A stretch of 64,000 nt of DNA, taken from Leisingera sp. ANG-M1 (GTDB taxonomy: Bacteria; Pseudomonadota; Alphaproteobacteria; Rhodobacterales; Rhodobacteraceae). Position numbers and translations under genes: made by a program. Under the pieces are notes generated by a model that made no database searches, had not been told where the DNA came from, and was given only the letters and a program-made list of their open reading frames with translations. The stretch is taken from NCBI RefSeq assembly GCF_000813745.1, contig NZ_JWLC01000003.1, forward strand, positions 53,288 to 117,287. The letters are read 5' to 3'. This document shows positions 42,730-51,663 of this stretch, in pieces. Each line of letters starts with the position of its first letter. Within the stretch, counting starts at the first letter, position 1.

Positions 42730-44364
42730 TCACGCCCTGAACCGGTCCAGCACATTGCGGGTGACGCGCTCCACCTGCCAGTCACGGCGGGTGAGGCCCA
42801 TGACCCATTCGCAGGTGGCGGCGTTGAAGACCTCTCCCTGACCGCGTTGCCAATGCACGATCACCCCGTTGCCGCGGGCGGAACGGTCGATGGTCTCCGG
42901 TGTGACCTCGCCATGCATTGCTTCGGCTTTGAACACCACGTCGCCGTCGCCAATATAGATGGTCTCGCCCCAGACGCCGTGATCGGGCTCTATGTTGGTG
43001 GCCAGGCCCAGCGCCAGGATCTGCATCTGCGGGTCGGCACCGTCGCTGCCGGTGGCATAGGGCAGGCCGTCCTCCATCCGGTAATCGACGCCATCGACCT
43101 CATAGCCGAAGATCCGTGACATGGCGCCAAGCTGGTCGCCATAGCCCAGCTGCGCGCCCTCAAAAGCCCAATGCTGCGGCCGGTAGACGGTGTAGCCGCC
43201 GCTGCCCTGGCCAGCGCAGCGGCCAAAGCCGGTGTACATGCCCTGCAGCCCGTTGGCGCCGAATGTTTTCGTTCCCGGCCAGTTGACCGGCGCCACTTCC
43301 CAGGCAGCGGTGGTCAGATGCTCTTGATCCGTGCCCAGCAGCGGATCCTGCGCAGCGTTGTACTTGTAGCAGACCTGCGCGCGCCCCTCGTCCTCGATCC
43401 GTGTCTGCCACAGAAAGTTGCCGGCAAAGCGCGCCACCCTTCCGCCGTTTTCGGTGAACCGGTCAACGGCGTGGCGCATGTTGGCGCTCCAGTATTCGTC
43501 ATGGCCCACGAAGATCGCGCACTTGTGGCGGCTGAGCAGGTCCGGGTCCGCCTCGAGGTCGTGCTGGGTGGCAAAATCGAGCTCATAGCCCTGCATCTCG
43601 GCCCAGCGGGCGAAGTGGCGCTCGTAGCTGGCCCAGCCGGAGGAGGCGTATTTCTTGGAGTAGCCATAGGCATAGGCCCATTCCATGTAAGGATAGCGCA
43701 CCATGCCGCCGGGCACATGCGGGGTTTCCGGCACTGCGCGGGGGGCGCCTTCGGGCAGTTTGCAGAAGCCGCGGGTCCAGGGCCGCTGGGTCGAGACCAC
43801 GGGGGCGAATTCGTTGCCTTCGGGGCCGGTGATGCCCTGATAGTGGTTCGAGCCGCCCCAGCAGTTATAGGCCAGCCAGGTGCCGGTGGCGCAGACCAGG
43901 AGGTAGGGCGCCGCCGGAAGGTCCGGGGCACGGCGGACCAGGATCAGATGGTGTTCTTCGACGCGATCACCGCCGCGTTCGGCGGTCAGGGTGAGCAGAT
44001 AGCCGCCCTCCTGCCAGTCATCGGGGATGGTGAATTCGTAGGACACTGCCCAGTCACAGCCTTTGACCGAACAGTCTGCGGGGGTGGGCTGGTACGTGCC
44101 TCGCAGGCCGGTTTCGCGCAGCACCTGATGGTAGTCCGCACCGTCCCGGCCAATCTCCAGATCCCAGGCGGCGGCAGTCGTGGAGACGTGCAGCGCCACG
44201 GTGTCGCCCGGCGCATAGGTGAAGCGCGGGGTGTAGCCCCAGATCTCCAGCACGGCCTCATCGCGGGCTGGACCGATGTAGTAATTGTCCAGAATATGCC
44301 GCGCCTTGGCACGGGTGCGCGGGGTATTGGCCGGGGCGGCGCTTTCGGATCGGGGCGTGGTCAT
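42730..44364 (-). CDS. N,N-dimethylformamidase large-subunit-like protein
   Basis: The protein has 544 residues from MTTPRSESAAPANTPRT, shorter than the roughly 760 residues of the Paracoccus large subunit. YTPRFTYAPGDTVALHVSTT near the N-terminus and a beta-sandwich lead into the DMFase-type C-terminal domain: LAYNCWGGSNHYQG, FATQHDLEADPDLL, FVGHDEYWSANMRHAVD (about 280-300), GGRVARFAGNFLWQTR. In the true enzyme two Tyr and a Glu hold iron. I cannot map these with certainty. No small-subunit gene is adjacent. It may be an amidohydrolase of a different small amide. A lone gene, divergent from the FrnE-like gene. Confidence 0.78.
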   Translation of the reverse strand: MTTPRSESAAPANTPRTRAKARHILDNYYIGPARDEAVLEIWGYTPRFTYAPGDTVALHVSTTAAAWDLEIGRDGADYHQVLRETGLRGTYQPTPADCSVKGCDWAVSYEFTIPDDWQEGGYLLTLTAERGGDRVEEHHLILVRRAPDLPAAPYLLVCATGTWLAYNCWGGSNHYQGITGPEGNEFAPVVSTQRPWTRGFCKLPEGAPRAVPETPHVPGGMVRYPYMEWAYAYGYSKKYASSGWASYERHFARWAEMQGYELDFATQHDLEADPDLLSRHKCAIFVGHDEYWSANMRHAVDRFTENGGRVARFAGNFLWQTRIEDEGRAQVCYKYNAAQDPLLGTDQEHLTTAAWEVAPVNWPGTKTFGANGLQGMYTGFGRCAGQGSGGYTVYRPQHWAFEGAQLGYGDQLGAMSRIFGYEVDGVDYRMEDGLPYATGSDGADPQMQILALGLATNIEPDHGVWGETIYIGDGDVVFKAEAMHGEVTPETIDRSARGNGVIVHWQRGQGEVFNAATCEWVMGLTRRDWQVERVTRNVLDRFRA

Positions 44365-44501
44365 CGGGGCCTCAGGTCTTGGTTGCTGGGCGCCACGTTG
44401 GGAGAGTTTCGGAACGCACGCAAGCCTGTCTGCGACAGTTGTTTTTTGCCGCGCCCGCTCCCATTTCCAGTGCAGCAACAGTACAGCGCAAAGGACCCGC
44501 A

Positions 44502-45167
44502 ATGGCAGAGACCTCAAACAGCCCCGCTCTGAGGGTCGATATCATCTCGGACGTGGTCTGCCCTTGGTGCGCGGTGGGCTACAATCAGCTGGCGTTTGCC
44601 GCCCGCCGGGCCGGCGTGGCGCTGGACATCCATTGGCAGCCGTTTGAGCTGAACCCGGATATGGCGTCCGAAGGCGAGGACCTGCGGGAGCATCTGGCGG
44701 CGAAATACGGCAGCACGGCAGAACAGTCGGCGCAGGTGCGGGCGCAGCTGACGGAACTGGGCGAAGCGCTGGGGTTCACCTTCCGCTTCAATGACGGGAT
44801 GCGGATCTACAACACGTTCCAGGCGCATCAGCTGATCGAATGGGCGGAAGAGCGCGGCAAGGGCCATGCGATGAAACAGGCGCTGCTGGCTGCCTATTTC
44901 ACTGAAGGCAAGGATGTCTCGGACCTGGCGGTGCTGGTGGAAGCAGCCGAAAGCCTCGGCCTGGACGGTGCAGAGGCACACGCGGCCTTGGAGAGCGGCA
45001 AACATGCCGACAGCGTGCGCCAGCGCGAGGCATTCTGGGTGCAGCAAGGTATCCGCGGGGTGCCTGCGATGGTGTTCAACGGCCGCCATTTGGTGACCGG
45101 GGCGCAAGGCGTGGAAAACTATGCCAGCATCCTGGAGCAGCTGGGCTCTGCTGCAAAGGCGTTTTGA
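44502..45167 (+). CDS. DsbA-family oxidoreductase (FrnE-like)
   Basis: The protein has 221 residues from MAETSNSPALRVDIISDVVC. The thioredoxin-fold active site is CPWC (Cys20-Cys23). DIHWQPFELNPDMASEG is at about 43-59, and the cis-Pro loop is GIRGVPAMVFNGRHLVTGA at about 185-203. The helical insert (about 60-160) is as in FrnE and 2-hydroxychromene-2-carboxylate isomerase-like proteins. No signal peptide, so a cytoplasmic thiol-disulfide oxidoreductase, perhaps in oxidative stress. Stands alone and ends at a strong hairpin. Confidence 0.88.
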   Translation: MAETSNSPALRVDIISDVVCPWCAVGYNQLAFAARRAGVALDIHWQPFELNPDMASEGEDLREHLAAKYGSTAEQSAQVRAQLTELGEALGFTFRFNDGMRIYNTFQAHQLIEWAEERGKGHAMKQALLAAYFTEGKDVSDLAVLVEAAESLGLDGAEAHAALESGKHADSVRQREAFWVQQGIRGVPAMVFNGRHLVTGAQGVENYASILEQLGSAAKAF

Positions 45168-45242
45168 CCACACAGAAAAGCTGAACCAGCGCTTTGGGTC
45201 CGGTTAAAGCACTAAGCGTTCGCCCGGGCGGGTGCGGAACGC

Positions 45243-45262
45243 GCCCGCCGTGGGGCGGGCGG
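45243..45262. terminator. Hairpin between convergent genes
   Basis: CGCCCGCC-GTGG-GGCGGGCG is a perfect 8-bp stem between the FrnE-like and aminotransferase 3' ends. No T-run. Likely a bidirectional 3' barrier. Confidence 0.5.
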
Positions 45263-45356
45263 ACGCGTGCCTGCCGCTGGCGCGACAGGCGTAACAAAGA
45301 ATGCCCGTTCAGTTTTCCCGGCTTTTGGCCAAATAACCTGGTCGGAGAACCGTGAC

Positions 45357-46685
45357 TTACCCTTGCGGCAGGCACTGGGTGATGGCTGTTTCCAGCTTGT
45401 CCACCACCTCGGTGATTTGATCGTCGGTGATGATGAAGGGCGGGGCCAGCAGGATGTGGTCGCCGTTCTGGCCATCGCGGGTGCCGGACATCGGGTAGCA
45501 GATCAGACCAGCCTGGAACGCTGCCTTCTTGATGTTTTTGGCCAGCGCCAGCGCCGGATCAAAGGGCTCTTTGGTTTCACGGTCGGCAACCAGCTCCACG
45601 CCGCGGAACAGCCCGCGGCCGCGGATGTCGCCGACGTTGGGGTGCTGGCCGAAACGTTCCCCTAGAGCCGCCTGCAGCTTTTCGCCCATTTCCGCGCAGC
45701 GCTGCACCAGCCCGCGCTCCAGCATCGCTTTAACCACCGCCAGGCCCGCCGCGGTGGCCACCGGGTGGCCGATGTAGGTGTGGCCGTGCTGGAAGAAGCC
45801 GGAGCCGTGCTCGATGGCCTCGTAGATCTGCTTGGTGCAGAGCATCGCGCCGATTGGCTGGTAGCCGGCGCCCAGCCCTTTGGCGATGCAGAGGATGTCG
45901 GGCGCCACGCCGTCGGCCTCGCAGGCAAACAAATGGCCGGTGCGGCCCATGCCGCACATAACCTCATCAAGGATCAGAAGCACGCCATACTGGTCGCAGA
46001 TCTCGCGGATGCGCTTGAAGTAACCCTCAACCGCCGGCACCGCGCCGGAGGTGGCGCCAACCACCGGCTCCGCCATGAAGGCCATCACGGTGTCGGGGCC
46101 GAGGCGGAGGATTTCCTCCTCCAGCTCATTGGCCACCCGCTGGCCGTAATCATAGCTGCTCTCACCCTCAGCCCGGCCCACGTATTCGTAGCAGGGCGAG
46201 ATGTGGGAGATCTCGATGAGGAGCGGGGCGAACTGGGTGCGGCGCCATTCGTTGCCGCCAGCGGCCAGCGCGCCAAGGGTGTTGCCGTGGTAGCTTTGCT
46301 TGCGGGCGATGATGTGGCGGCGCTGCGGCTCGCCTCGCTCCAGGTGGTACTGGCGGGCCAGTTTGATGGCCGCCTCAGTCGCCTCGGAGCCGCCGGAGAC
46401 AAAATAGACCCGGTCGATATCGCCCGGTGCATTGGCCACCAGCAGGTCTGCCAGCTCCTCGGCCGGTTCCGAGGTGAGGAAACCGGTGTGGGCAAAGGCC
46501 AGTTTGCCAACCTGGTCCTGCACCGCCTTGATGACTTCGGCATCCGAGTGGCCCAGGCAGGATACCGCGGCACCGCCAGAGCCGTCAAAATAGCGCTTGC
46601 CGTTTGCGTCGATCAGATAGCAGCCGTCGCCGGAAACGGCGGTGGGCAGCTCGGCTTTGGTGTGGCGGGGGAAAACATGGCTCAT
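45357..46685 (-). CDS. Class III aminotransferase
   Basis: The protein has 442 residues from MSHVFPRHTKAELPTAVSGD, with AAAGGAG 8 bases upstream. The PLP lysine is Lys269 in ILCIAKGLGAGYQPIGAM. LILDEVMCGMGRTGHLFACE and FVSGGSEATEAAIKLARQY are family lines. Class III enzymes use omega- and beta-amino acids such as beta-alanine or 4-aminobutyrate. It lies 2 bases after a BKACE gene, so it probably makes or uses the beta-keto acid that the BKACE cleaves. It is not the taurine enzyme, which is at 47749. Confidence 0.87.
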   Translation of the reverse strand: MSHVFPRHTKAELPTAVSGDGCYLIDANGKRYFDGSGGAAVSCLGHSDAEVIKAVQDQVGKLAFAHTGFLTSEPAEELADLLVANAPGDIDRVYFVSGGSEATEAAIKLARQYHLERGEPQRRHIIARKQSYHGNTLGALAAGGNEWRRTQFAPLLIEISHISPCYEYVGRAEGESSYDYGQRVANELEEEILRLGPDTVMAFMAEPVVGATSGAVPAVEGYFKRIREICDQYGVLLILDEVMCGMGRTGHLFACEADGVAPDILCIAKGLGAGYQPIGAMLCTKQIYEAIEHGSGFFQHGHTYIGHPVATAAGLAVVKAMLERGLVQRCAEMGEKLQAALGERFGQHPNVGDIRGRGLFRGVELVADRETKEPFDPALALAKNIKKAAFQAGLICYPMSGTRDGQNGDHILLAPPFIITDDQITEVVDKLETAITQCLPQG

Positions 46686-46687
46686 GA

Positions 46688-47464
46688 TCAATGCTCCTTT
46701 AGGGTATGGCCCTGGGCCTTTGCGGCCTGAACGAAGGCGGCAACCGAGGCTGCATTGTCTGCCAGCAGCCCGCCCTCAGGTGTTTCGATGTTATTCTCAA
46801 ATCCGATTCGCACATCCCCGCCCGCGGCAACGGCGGCCAGCAGGCAAGCGTGCTCGTGGCGGCCGAAGGCGCAGACGGTCCAGTTCAGGCGCATTTCTGC
46901 CGTTGCGTCACGGAAAGCAGCCAGGCCGTCGGGCTGCGCCAGCACCGGCGGAGTGTATTTGCCCAAAACAAAGATCGCATCGCGCATGGCGCCCGGCACG
47001 GTGCCGTCCTGATACCAGGCGCTGAGCTGGGCGATGCAGTCGGAACCGTAAAGGATGTGCTGCACCTGAGTGCCCGCTTCAGCGCTCAGCGCATAGGCGC
47101 GTGCGGCGAGTTGCGGGTCCCGGGCCATTTCCCGCACTGAGACAGAAGCCGCCGCCGGGCGCAGTGCCTCCAAACAGGCAAGCTGGGCGGCCACATCGTA
47201 GATGCCCGCGCTTTCGGTGGTGATCTGCACAGCCATGCCCGGCGCGCTTTCCCGCACCGCATCAAGGGCTTCGCGGTAGCGGCCGGCTTCCAGCGAGTGG
47301 CGCCCCGCATCATCGCGCACATGCAGGTGCAGCGCCTGGGCGCCCGCCGCGAAACAGGCCGCCGCGGTCTGCGCCGTCTGCTCCGGCGTCACCGGCAGCT
47401 GCGCATGATCCCCGCGGGTGCGCCGGGCACCGTTTGGCGCCACCATCAGATTGTATTCCGCCAC
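46688..47464 (-). CDS. BKACE-family beta-keto acid cleavage enzyme (DUF849)
   Basis: The protein has 258 residues from a GTG with AAAGGAGG just upstream. Family enzymes condense a beta-keto acid with acetyl-CoA and cleave it to acetoacetate plus a CoA ester. The metal histidines are in ALHLHVRDDAG (His46, His48), with the Glu in IGFENNIETPEGG (Glu223). NGARRTRGDHAQLPVTPEQT marks the substrate-end loop. It is slightly short for the family (about 270-310). Divergent from tpa and coupled to the class III aminotransferase. The substrate is unknown, plausibly the deaminated form of a beta- or omega-amino acid. Confidence 0.85.
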   Translation of the reverse strand: MAEYNLMVAPNGARRTRGDHAQLPVTPEQTAQTAAACFAAGAQALHLHVRDDAGRHSLEAGRYREALDAVRESAPGMAVQITTESAGIYDVAAQLACLEALRPAAASVSVREMARDPQLAARAYALSAEAGTQVQHILYGSDCIAQLSAWYQDGTVPGAMRDAIFVLGKYTPPVLAQPDGLAAFRDATAEMRLNWTVCAFGRHEHACLLAAVAAGGDVRIGFENNIETPEGGLLADNAASVAAFVQAAKAQGHTLKEH

Positions 47465-47615
47465 CGGTCTCCTCCTTTGCGGCCTGCCCTGCGGCGACTC
47501 GCGTCCAGGGTTTGGTGCAGCCTGACCCGGCGGCACATCCGCTCTCAAGGGGACGATTTCAAAACATCTGTTTTATTCCGTTTCATACCAGACAACCCGC
47601 CGGAACCGCCCACCT

Positions 47616-47648
47616 CTGGACTTAAGCAAGCACATGCTCTGGCCCTAA
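47616..47648 (+). promoter_or_regulatory. TauR box pair upstream of tpa
   Basis: CTGGACTTAA (47616-47625) and CTGGCCCTAA (47639-47648) are direct repeats 23 bases apart. They match the CTGGACYTAA sites known for TauR in Rhodobacter. They lie about 100-130 bases before the tpa start and in the same gap as the divergent BKACE gene. Confidence 0.78.
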
Positions 47649-47748
47649 CGAATTACATGAAACTGACGTTTCTGGTACATAATACGCCTCAAAGCCCGTG
47701 TAGGCTGGCGGGCAGCCTGATTCACTTCCAACGCCGAAAGGACATGTC

Positions 47749-49146
47749 ATGGACGGCACGTTCAACGAAAACGATCTCTCCCGCGTAGTCGAGGCCGACA
47801 AGGCCCACATGTGGCACCACCTGTTCCAGCACAAGGCGCTGGAAACCTCTGACCCGCGCATCATTGTCGAGGGCAAGGGCATGCGCGTCTGGGATCAGAA
47901 CGGCAAGGAGTTCCTGGATGCGGTCTCCGGCGGCGTGTGGACCGTCAATGTCGGCTATGGCCGCGAGTCCGTGTGCAAAGCGGTCTATGACCAGCTGATG
48001 AAAGTCTGCTACTTCGCCAACTCCGCGGGCTCCATCCCCGGCGCGCTGTTTGCCGAAAAGCTGATCGAAAAGATGCCGGGCATGACCCGCGTCTACTACA
48101 CCAACTCCGGATCGGAGGCCAACGAGAAGGCCTTCAAGATGATCCGCCAGATCGCCCACAAGAAATACGGCGGCAAGAAAACCAAGATCCTGTACCGCGA
48201 CCGCGACTATCACGGCTCCACCCTGGCAACCATGTCGGCAGGCGGCCAGGACGAGCGCAACGCGCAGTACGGCCCGTTTGCGCCGGACTTTGTCCGCGTG
48301 CCCCACTGCATGGAATACCGCAAGCATGAGCTGGGCCTCGAGCACCTGTCCGGCCGCGAGTTCGGCATCGCTGCTGCGGACGCCATCGAAGAAGTGATCC
48401 TCCGCGAAGGCCCGGAAACCGTTGGCGCCCTTTGCCTGGAGCCGGTGACCGCAGGCGGCGGCGTGATCGAGGCGCCGGAAGGCTACTGGGAGCGTGTGCA
48501 GAAAATCTGCAAGAAGTACGACGTGCTGCTGCATATCGACGAAGTGGTCTGCGGCGTCGGCCGTACCGGCAAATGGTTCGGCTACCAGCAGTACGGCATC
48601 AAGCCCGACTTCGTGACCATGGCCAAAGGCGTGGCTTCCGGCTACGCAGCGATTGCCTGCATGGTCACCACCGAGGAAGTCTTTGAACTATTCAAGGACG
48701 ACAGCGCCGACCCGATGAACTACTTCCGCGACATCTCCACCTTCGGCGGCTGCACCGCAGGCCCGGCGGCAGCGCTGGAAAACATGCGCATCATCGAGGA
48801 AGAAAACCTGCTGGAAAACACCGTCGCCATGGGCGAGCGGATGCTGAACAACCTGCGCGCGCTGCAGGAAAAGCACGCCGTGATCGGCGATGTGCGCGGC
48901 AAAGGCCTGTTCCTGGGTGTTGAGCTGGTTCAGGACCGCGAAACCAAGGAGCCGGTGGATGAGAAGCTGGCCCAGCAGGTTGTCGCGGACTGCGGCGCGC
49001 AGGGCGTGATCATCGGCGTCACCAACCGCTCGCTGCCCGGCCGCAACAACACCCTGTGCTTCAGCCCGGCGCTGATCGCCACCGCGGACGACATCGACGC
49101 GATCTGCGACGCGGTCGACAAAGCGCTGACCAAAGTCTTCGGCTGA
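47749..49146 (+). CDS. tpa: Taurine-pyruvate aminotransferase Tpa
   Basis: The protein has 465 residues. It transfers the amino group of taurine to pyruvate, giving sulfoacetaldehyde and alanine. The PLP lysine is Lys293 in FVTMAKGVASGYAAIACM. LLHIDEVVCGVGRTGKWFGY and YYTNSGSEANEKAFKMIRQI are strong matches, and FLDAVSGGVWTVNVGYGRES is the Tpa-specific substrate loop. Codon use is more biased to C/G, as in highly expressed genes. CGAAAGGACATGTC gives the ribosome site. Two TauR boxes lie upstream, and the product feeds Xsc at 54236. Confidence 0.93.
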   Translation: MDGTFNENDLSRVVEADKAHMWHHLFQHKALETSDPRIIVEGKGMRVWDQNGKEFLDAVSGGVWTVNVGYGRESVCKAVYDQLMKVCYFANSAGSIPGALFAEKLIEKMPGMTRVYYTNSGSEANEKAFKMIRQIAHKKYGGKKTKILYRDRDYHGSTLATMSAGGQDERNAQYGPFAPDFVRVPHCMEYRKHELGLEHLSGREFGIAAADAIEEVILREGPETVGALCLEPVTAGGGVIEAPEGYWERVQKICKKYDVLLHIDEVVCGVGRTGKWFGYQQYGIKPDFVTMAKGVASGYAAIACMVTTEEVFELFKDDSADPMNYFRDISTFGGCTAGPAAALENMRIIEEENLLENTVAMGERMLNNLRALQEKHAVIGDVRGKGLFLGVELVQDRETKEPVDEKLAQQVVADCGAQGVIIGVTNRSLPGRNNTLCFSPALIATADDIDAICDAVDKALTKVFG

Positions 49147-49174
49147 CAACCTCTCCCTGTTGGACGAAACACTG

Positions 49175-49203
49175 CGCCCCGGATTTTCCGGGGCGTTTTT
49201 CTT
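49175..49203 (+). terminator. Rho-independent terminator of tpa
   Basis: CGCCCCGG-ATTTT-CCGGGGCG is an 8-bp stem ending directly in TTTTTCTTT. It lies 29 bases after the tpa stop and before the convergent SDR gene. Confidence 0.85.
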
Positions 49204-49222
49204 TGCGCCGGTTGCAGGCGGC

Positions 49223-49978
49223 TCACATAAGCCGCACGCCGATGCCGCCATCCGCAGCCAGTTGCGCGCCGGTCACAAAACTGGACCGGTCCGACAGCAG
49301 AAACAGCGCCGCCTGGGCAATTTCTTCCGGCCCGGCCATCCGTTTCATGGGATGCAGCCCGGCAATGAAGCTGTGCACCTCGGGATCCTCTCCGGCCATC
49401 GCCGTCATCGTCCCGCCGGGCAGCAGTGTATTCACCCGGATCCCCTCTGCCGCCAGATCAGAGGCAAGCGATTGAACCAGCCCGGCCAGCCCGGCCTTGG
49501 AAGCCGCATAGGCTCCCATTCCCGGCATGCCGCCGTTGCTGACCCCGACAAAGGACCCGGTGAAAACCAGTGCCCCGCCACCGCTTGCTCTCAGCGCCGG
49601 GATCTGCGCCTTGGCCGAGAAAAATGCTCCGGTCAGATTGGCGGCGATCACGGCGTTCCAATTGGCCGCCTCCATCTGATCCGCCGGCCCCGTGTCTCCC
49701 ATCATGCCGGCATTGTTAAAGGCGCCGTCCAGCCCGCCAAAGGTTTCCTGGGCCAGCTTAACCAGCGCAGAAGAATACGCTTCTTCAGTGACATCCCCTG
49801 CCAGCCAGGCCGTCTTGCCGCCGCCGCGGCTGATGTCAGCTGCCAAGCCTTCAAGTTCCGCCTGCCGCCGCGCGCCCAGCACGACGTTCGCACCTTCTGC
49901 CGCAAACAGCCGTGCCGCTGCGGCGCCGATGCCGCTGCTGGCACCGGTGATGATAAGTGTCTTGCCCATAAGTTCCAT
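49223..49978 (-). CDS. Short-chain dehydrogenase/reductase (SDR)
   Basis: The protein has 251 residues from MELMGKTLIITGASSGIGAA; GGAGG 8 bases upstream decides the start over other in-frame ATGs. NAD(P) loop TGASSGIG at 11-18, FNNAG at 87-91, Ser142, and YxxxK as Tyr157 and Lys161 in MGAYAASKAGLAG. The closing SSFVTGAQLAADGGIGVRLM is standard. Classical SDR; substrate not predictable. It lies inside the taurine region but points the other way, so a role there is doubtful. Confidence 0.9.
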   Translation of the reverse strand: MELMGKTLIITGASSGIGAAAARLFAAEGANVVLGARRQAELEGLAADISRGGGKTAWLAGDVTEEAYSSALVKLAQETFGGLDGAFNNAGMMGDTGPADQMEAANWNAVIAANLTGAFFSAKAQIPALRASGGGALVFTGSFVGVSNGGMPGMGAYAASKAGLAGLVQSLASDLAAEGIRVNTLLPGGTMTAMAGEDPEVHSFIAGLHPMKRMAGPEEIAQAALFLLSDRSSFVTGAQLAADGGIGVRLM

Positions 49979-50145
49979 GATCAAAGCCTCCATAGGTTGA
50001 ATGGATTGACCTAACCGCGGCGTTTGCTTTCTCTCGACCCGGTTCTTGCGGTTGCAGCCGGGGCTGCCCCATTCCCGCAAGAAACGGGTCAAAAGAACCA
50101 AAGGCTCTGTCTGCCTGGGCCTTTTCAGCAATACGCAACGGCGCC

Positions 50146-50211
50146 GCGCGTCAGCGCGGCGCTGGGCCCAACGGAAGCAAGGCATCTTTGATGCCGAAGC
50201 AACGGGCGGGA
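50146..50211 (-). repeat. 3'-flanking repeat R1, copy c (after permease)
   Basis: On the plus strand: GCGCGTCAGCGCGGCGCTGG from 50146, then GCCCAACGG, hairpin GGCATC-TTT-GATGCC (50181-50195) and GGGCGGGA (50204-50211). On the minus strand it follows the permease stop by about 23 bases. Confidence 0.65.
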
Positions 50212-50234
50212 TTGCCCGGCCCGCCGCAGGCGGC

Positions 50235-51266
50235 TCAGACCAGTTGGAACAGGATGCCCGAAACAATCGCGCCGCTCACCCCTAGGCCAAGATAGGTGGC
50301 AAAGACCTTGGGCTTCACCAGCGACCAGACCGCCGCCATGGCAGGCACCGAACTGACAGCACCGGCCACCATAAAGGCCATGGCGGCTCCTGCGCTCATC
50401 CCCTGCTCCATCAGACCGGCCAGCAAGGGCGGCGCCACATAGGAGTTCAGGTAAGCCGGCATCCCGACCAGCGCTGCGATAGCAATCGGCAGCACGCCTT
50501 CGCCGCCCACCAGCCCAGCAATCACACCGGCTGGAACATAGTGGACCAGCAGCGATTCCAGCACATAGGCCAGCGCCAGCCATTTCAGCAGGAAAACGCC
50601 GTTTGAGACAAACTCTTCGCGGAACTTCACCTTGCGCTCCGCCTCGGTCCAGAACCGCCAGTTCGGCTTGGCGTCCAGCTTCGGTCCGCCGCAGCTGCTG
50701 CAACCGGCGGCGGGCTGTTTGCGCAGCGGGCTGGCAAAGACGCCTTGCCCCCGCAGAAGCTTGACGGCAAAGCCGCCGAACAGCCCCAGCGCCACCGCTG
50801 CAACCGCTTTGCCGATGGCAAAGAGCCAGCCCAGCGCACCCGCGGTGATCAGCAGCGTCGGCGGGTCGATCAGCGGCGAGGACAGCCAGAAGGCCATCAC
50901 CGCTGACAAGGGAGCACCCAAGGCCAGAAGCCCGGCAATGAAGGGAATAACTTCGCACGAGCAGAACGGCGCCAGCCCGCCAAACAGTGCCGCCAGGAAG
51001 ATCATCCGGGTCTCGCGGCCCTCAAAGGCACGGGCCACCATGGCTTCGGCGCCGGTCGCCTTGAGATAGGCCAGCAGCAGCACCGCAAACAGGATGTACT
51101 TTGCCGTGCTCACCAGCGCGGTGGCGGCGAATTCAGCGACGGAGCTGAAATTGCCCGGGTCCAGCACCGCGGCAGCCGCGAGCAGCGCAACACTCAGGGT
51201 CCATGGTGTTTTCAGCCACCTGCCCAGAGTTTTCGCGGGCCGGGGATTCTGTGTCAGATCAGCCAT
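50235..51266 (-). CDS. ArsP/DUF318-type permease
   Basis: The protein has 343 residues with about eight membrane helices. The family-defining GGLAPFCSCEVIPFIAG has Cys102 and Cys104 in a membrane loop. A cytoplasmic loop holds CSSC (Cys189, Cys192), a likely metal or metalloid site. LPIAIAALVGMPAYLNSYVA is in the second half. Relatives export organoarsenicals, or metals. It overlaps the ArsR-type regulator gene by 8 bp, so an ArsR-controlled efflux operon is likely. The ion is unknown. Confidence 0.85.
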   Translation of the reverse strand: MADLTQNPRPAKTLGRWLKTPWTLSVALLAAAAVLDPGNFSSVAEFAATALVSTAKYILFAVLLLAYLKATGAEAMVARAFEGRETRMIFLAALFGGLAPFCSCEVIPFIAGLLALGAPLSAVMAFWLSSPLIDPPTLLITAGALGWLFAIGKAVAAVALGLFGGFAVKLLRGQGVFASPLRKQPAAGCSSCGGPKLDAKPNWRFWTEAERKVKFREEFVSNGVFLLKWLALAYVLESLLVHYVPAGVIAGLVGGEGVLPIAIAALVGMPAYLNSYVAPPLLAGLMEQGMSAGAAMAFMVAGAVSSVPAMAAVWSLVKPKVFATYLGLGVSGAIVSGILFQLV

Positions 51267-51582
51267 CGTTTGCCGCCTTTCCGGCTGCATCTGCGCAGCA
51301 CTCGTTGAGGATGAACCCGGCCAGCGCCTCCAGCCGGGTGAAATCGGCGCAGCTGATGGTCGAACGCCCAATGCGTTCCTGTTCGACCACGCCCGCGCCG
51401 GTGAGGAATTTCAGGTGGTGCGCCAGGGTCGAGGGAGCAATGCCGGTGCGGCTCTGGATCTCTCCCACGGTCAGCCCGGCCCCGCCGGCCCGGATCAGGC
51501 AGCGCAGCACCTGCAGCCGTGCCTCGGACCCCATCGCGGCAAAGCCCTGTGCGGCTTCTTCCCACTCCATTTCGCGAGGCAT
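51259..51582 (-). CDS. ArsR-family metal(loid)-sensing repressor
   Basis: The protein has 107 residues. Winged helix-turn-helix: LTVGEIQSRTGIAPSTLAHH at about 37-56 with LKFLTGAGVVEQERIGRSTI after it. Candidate sensing cysteines are Cys28, Cys78 and the Cys95-Cys96 pair in FILNECCADAAG. First gene of the operon with the permease. A perfect palindrome 24-37 bases upstream is its probable operator. Confidence 0.9.
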   Translation of the reverse strand: MPREMEWEEAAQGFAAMGSEARLQVLRCLIRAGGAGLTVGEIQSRTGIAPSTLAHHLKFLTGAGVVEQERIGRSTISCADFTRLEALAGFILNECCADAAGKAANDG

Positions 51583-51605
51583 GATGTCAGCTCCATTTGA
51601 TTCGT

Positions 51606-51619
51606 TAAAACTAGTTTTA
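51606..51619. promoter_or_regulatory. ArsR-type operator palindrome
   Basis: TAAAACTAGTTTTA is a perfect 14-bp palindrome. It lies just upstream of the ArsR-type gene, in the 81-bp gap to the LAS-peptidase stop, and would cover that operon's promoter. Confidence 0.6.
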
Positions 51620-51663
51620 TGGTTTTATCTGACGGAATTCAAGTCAGCGGCTTATCGAACCTT

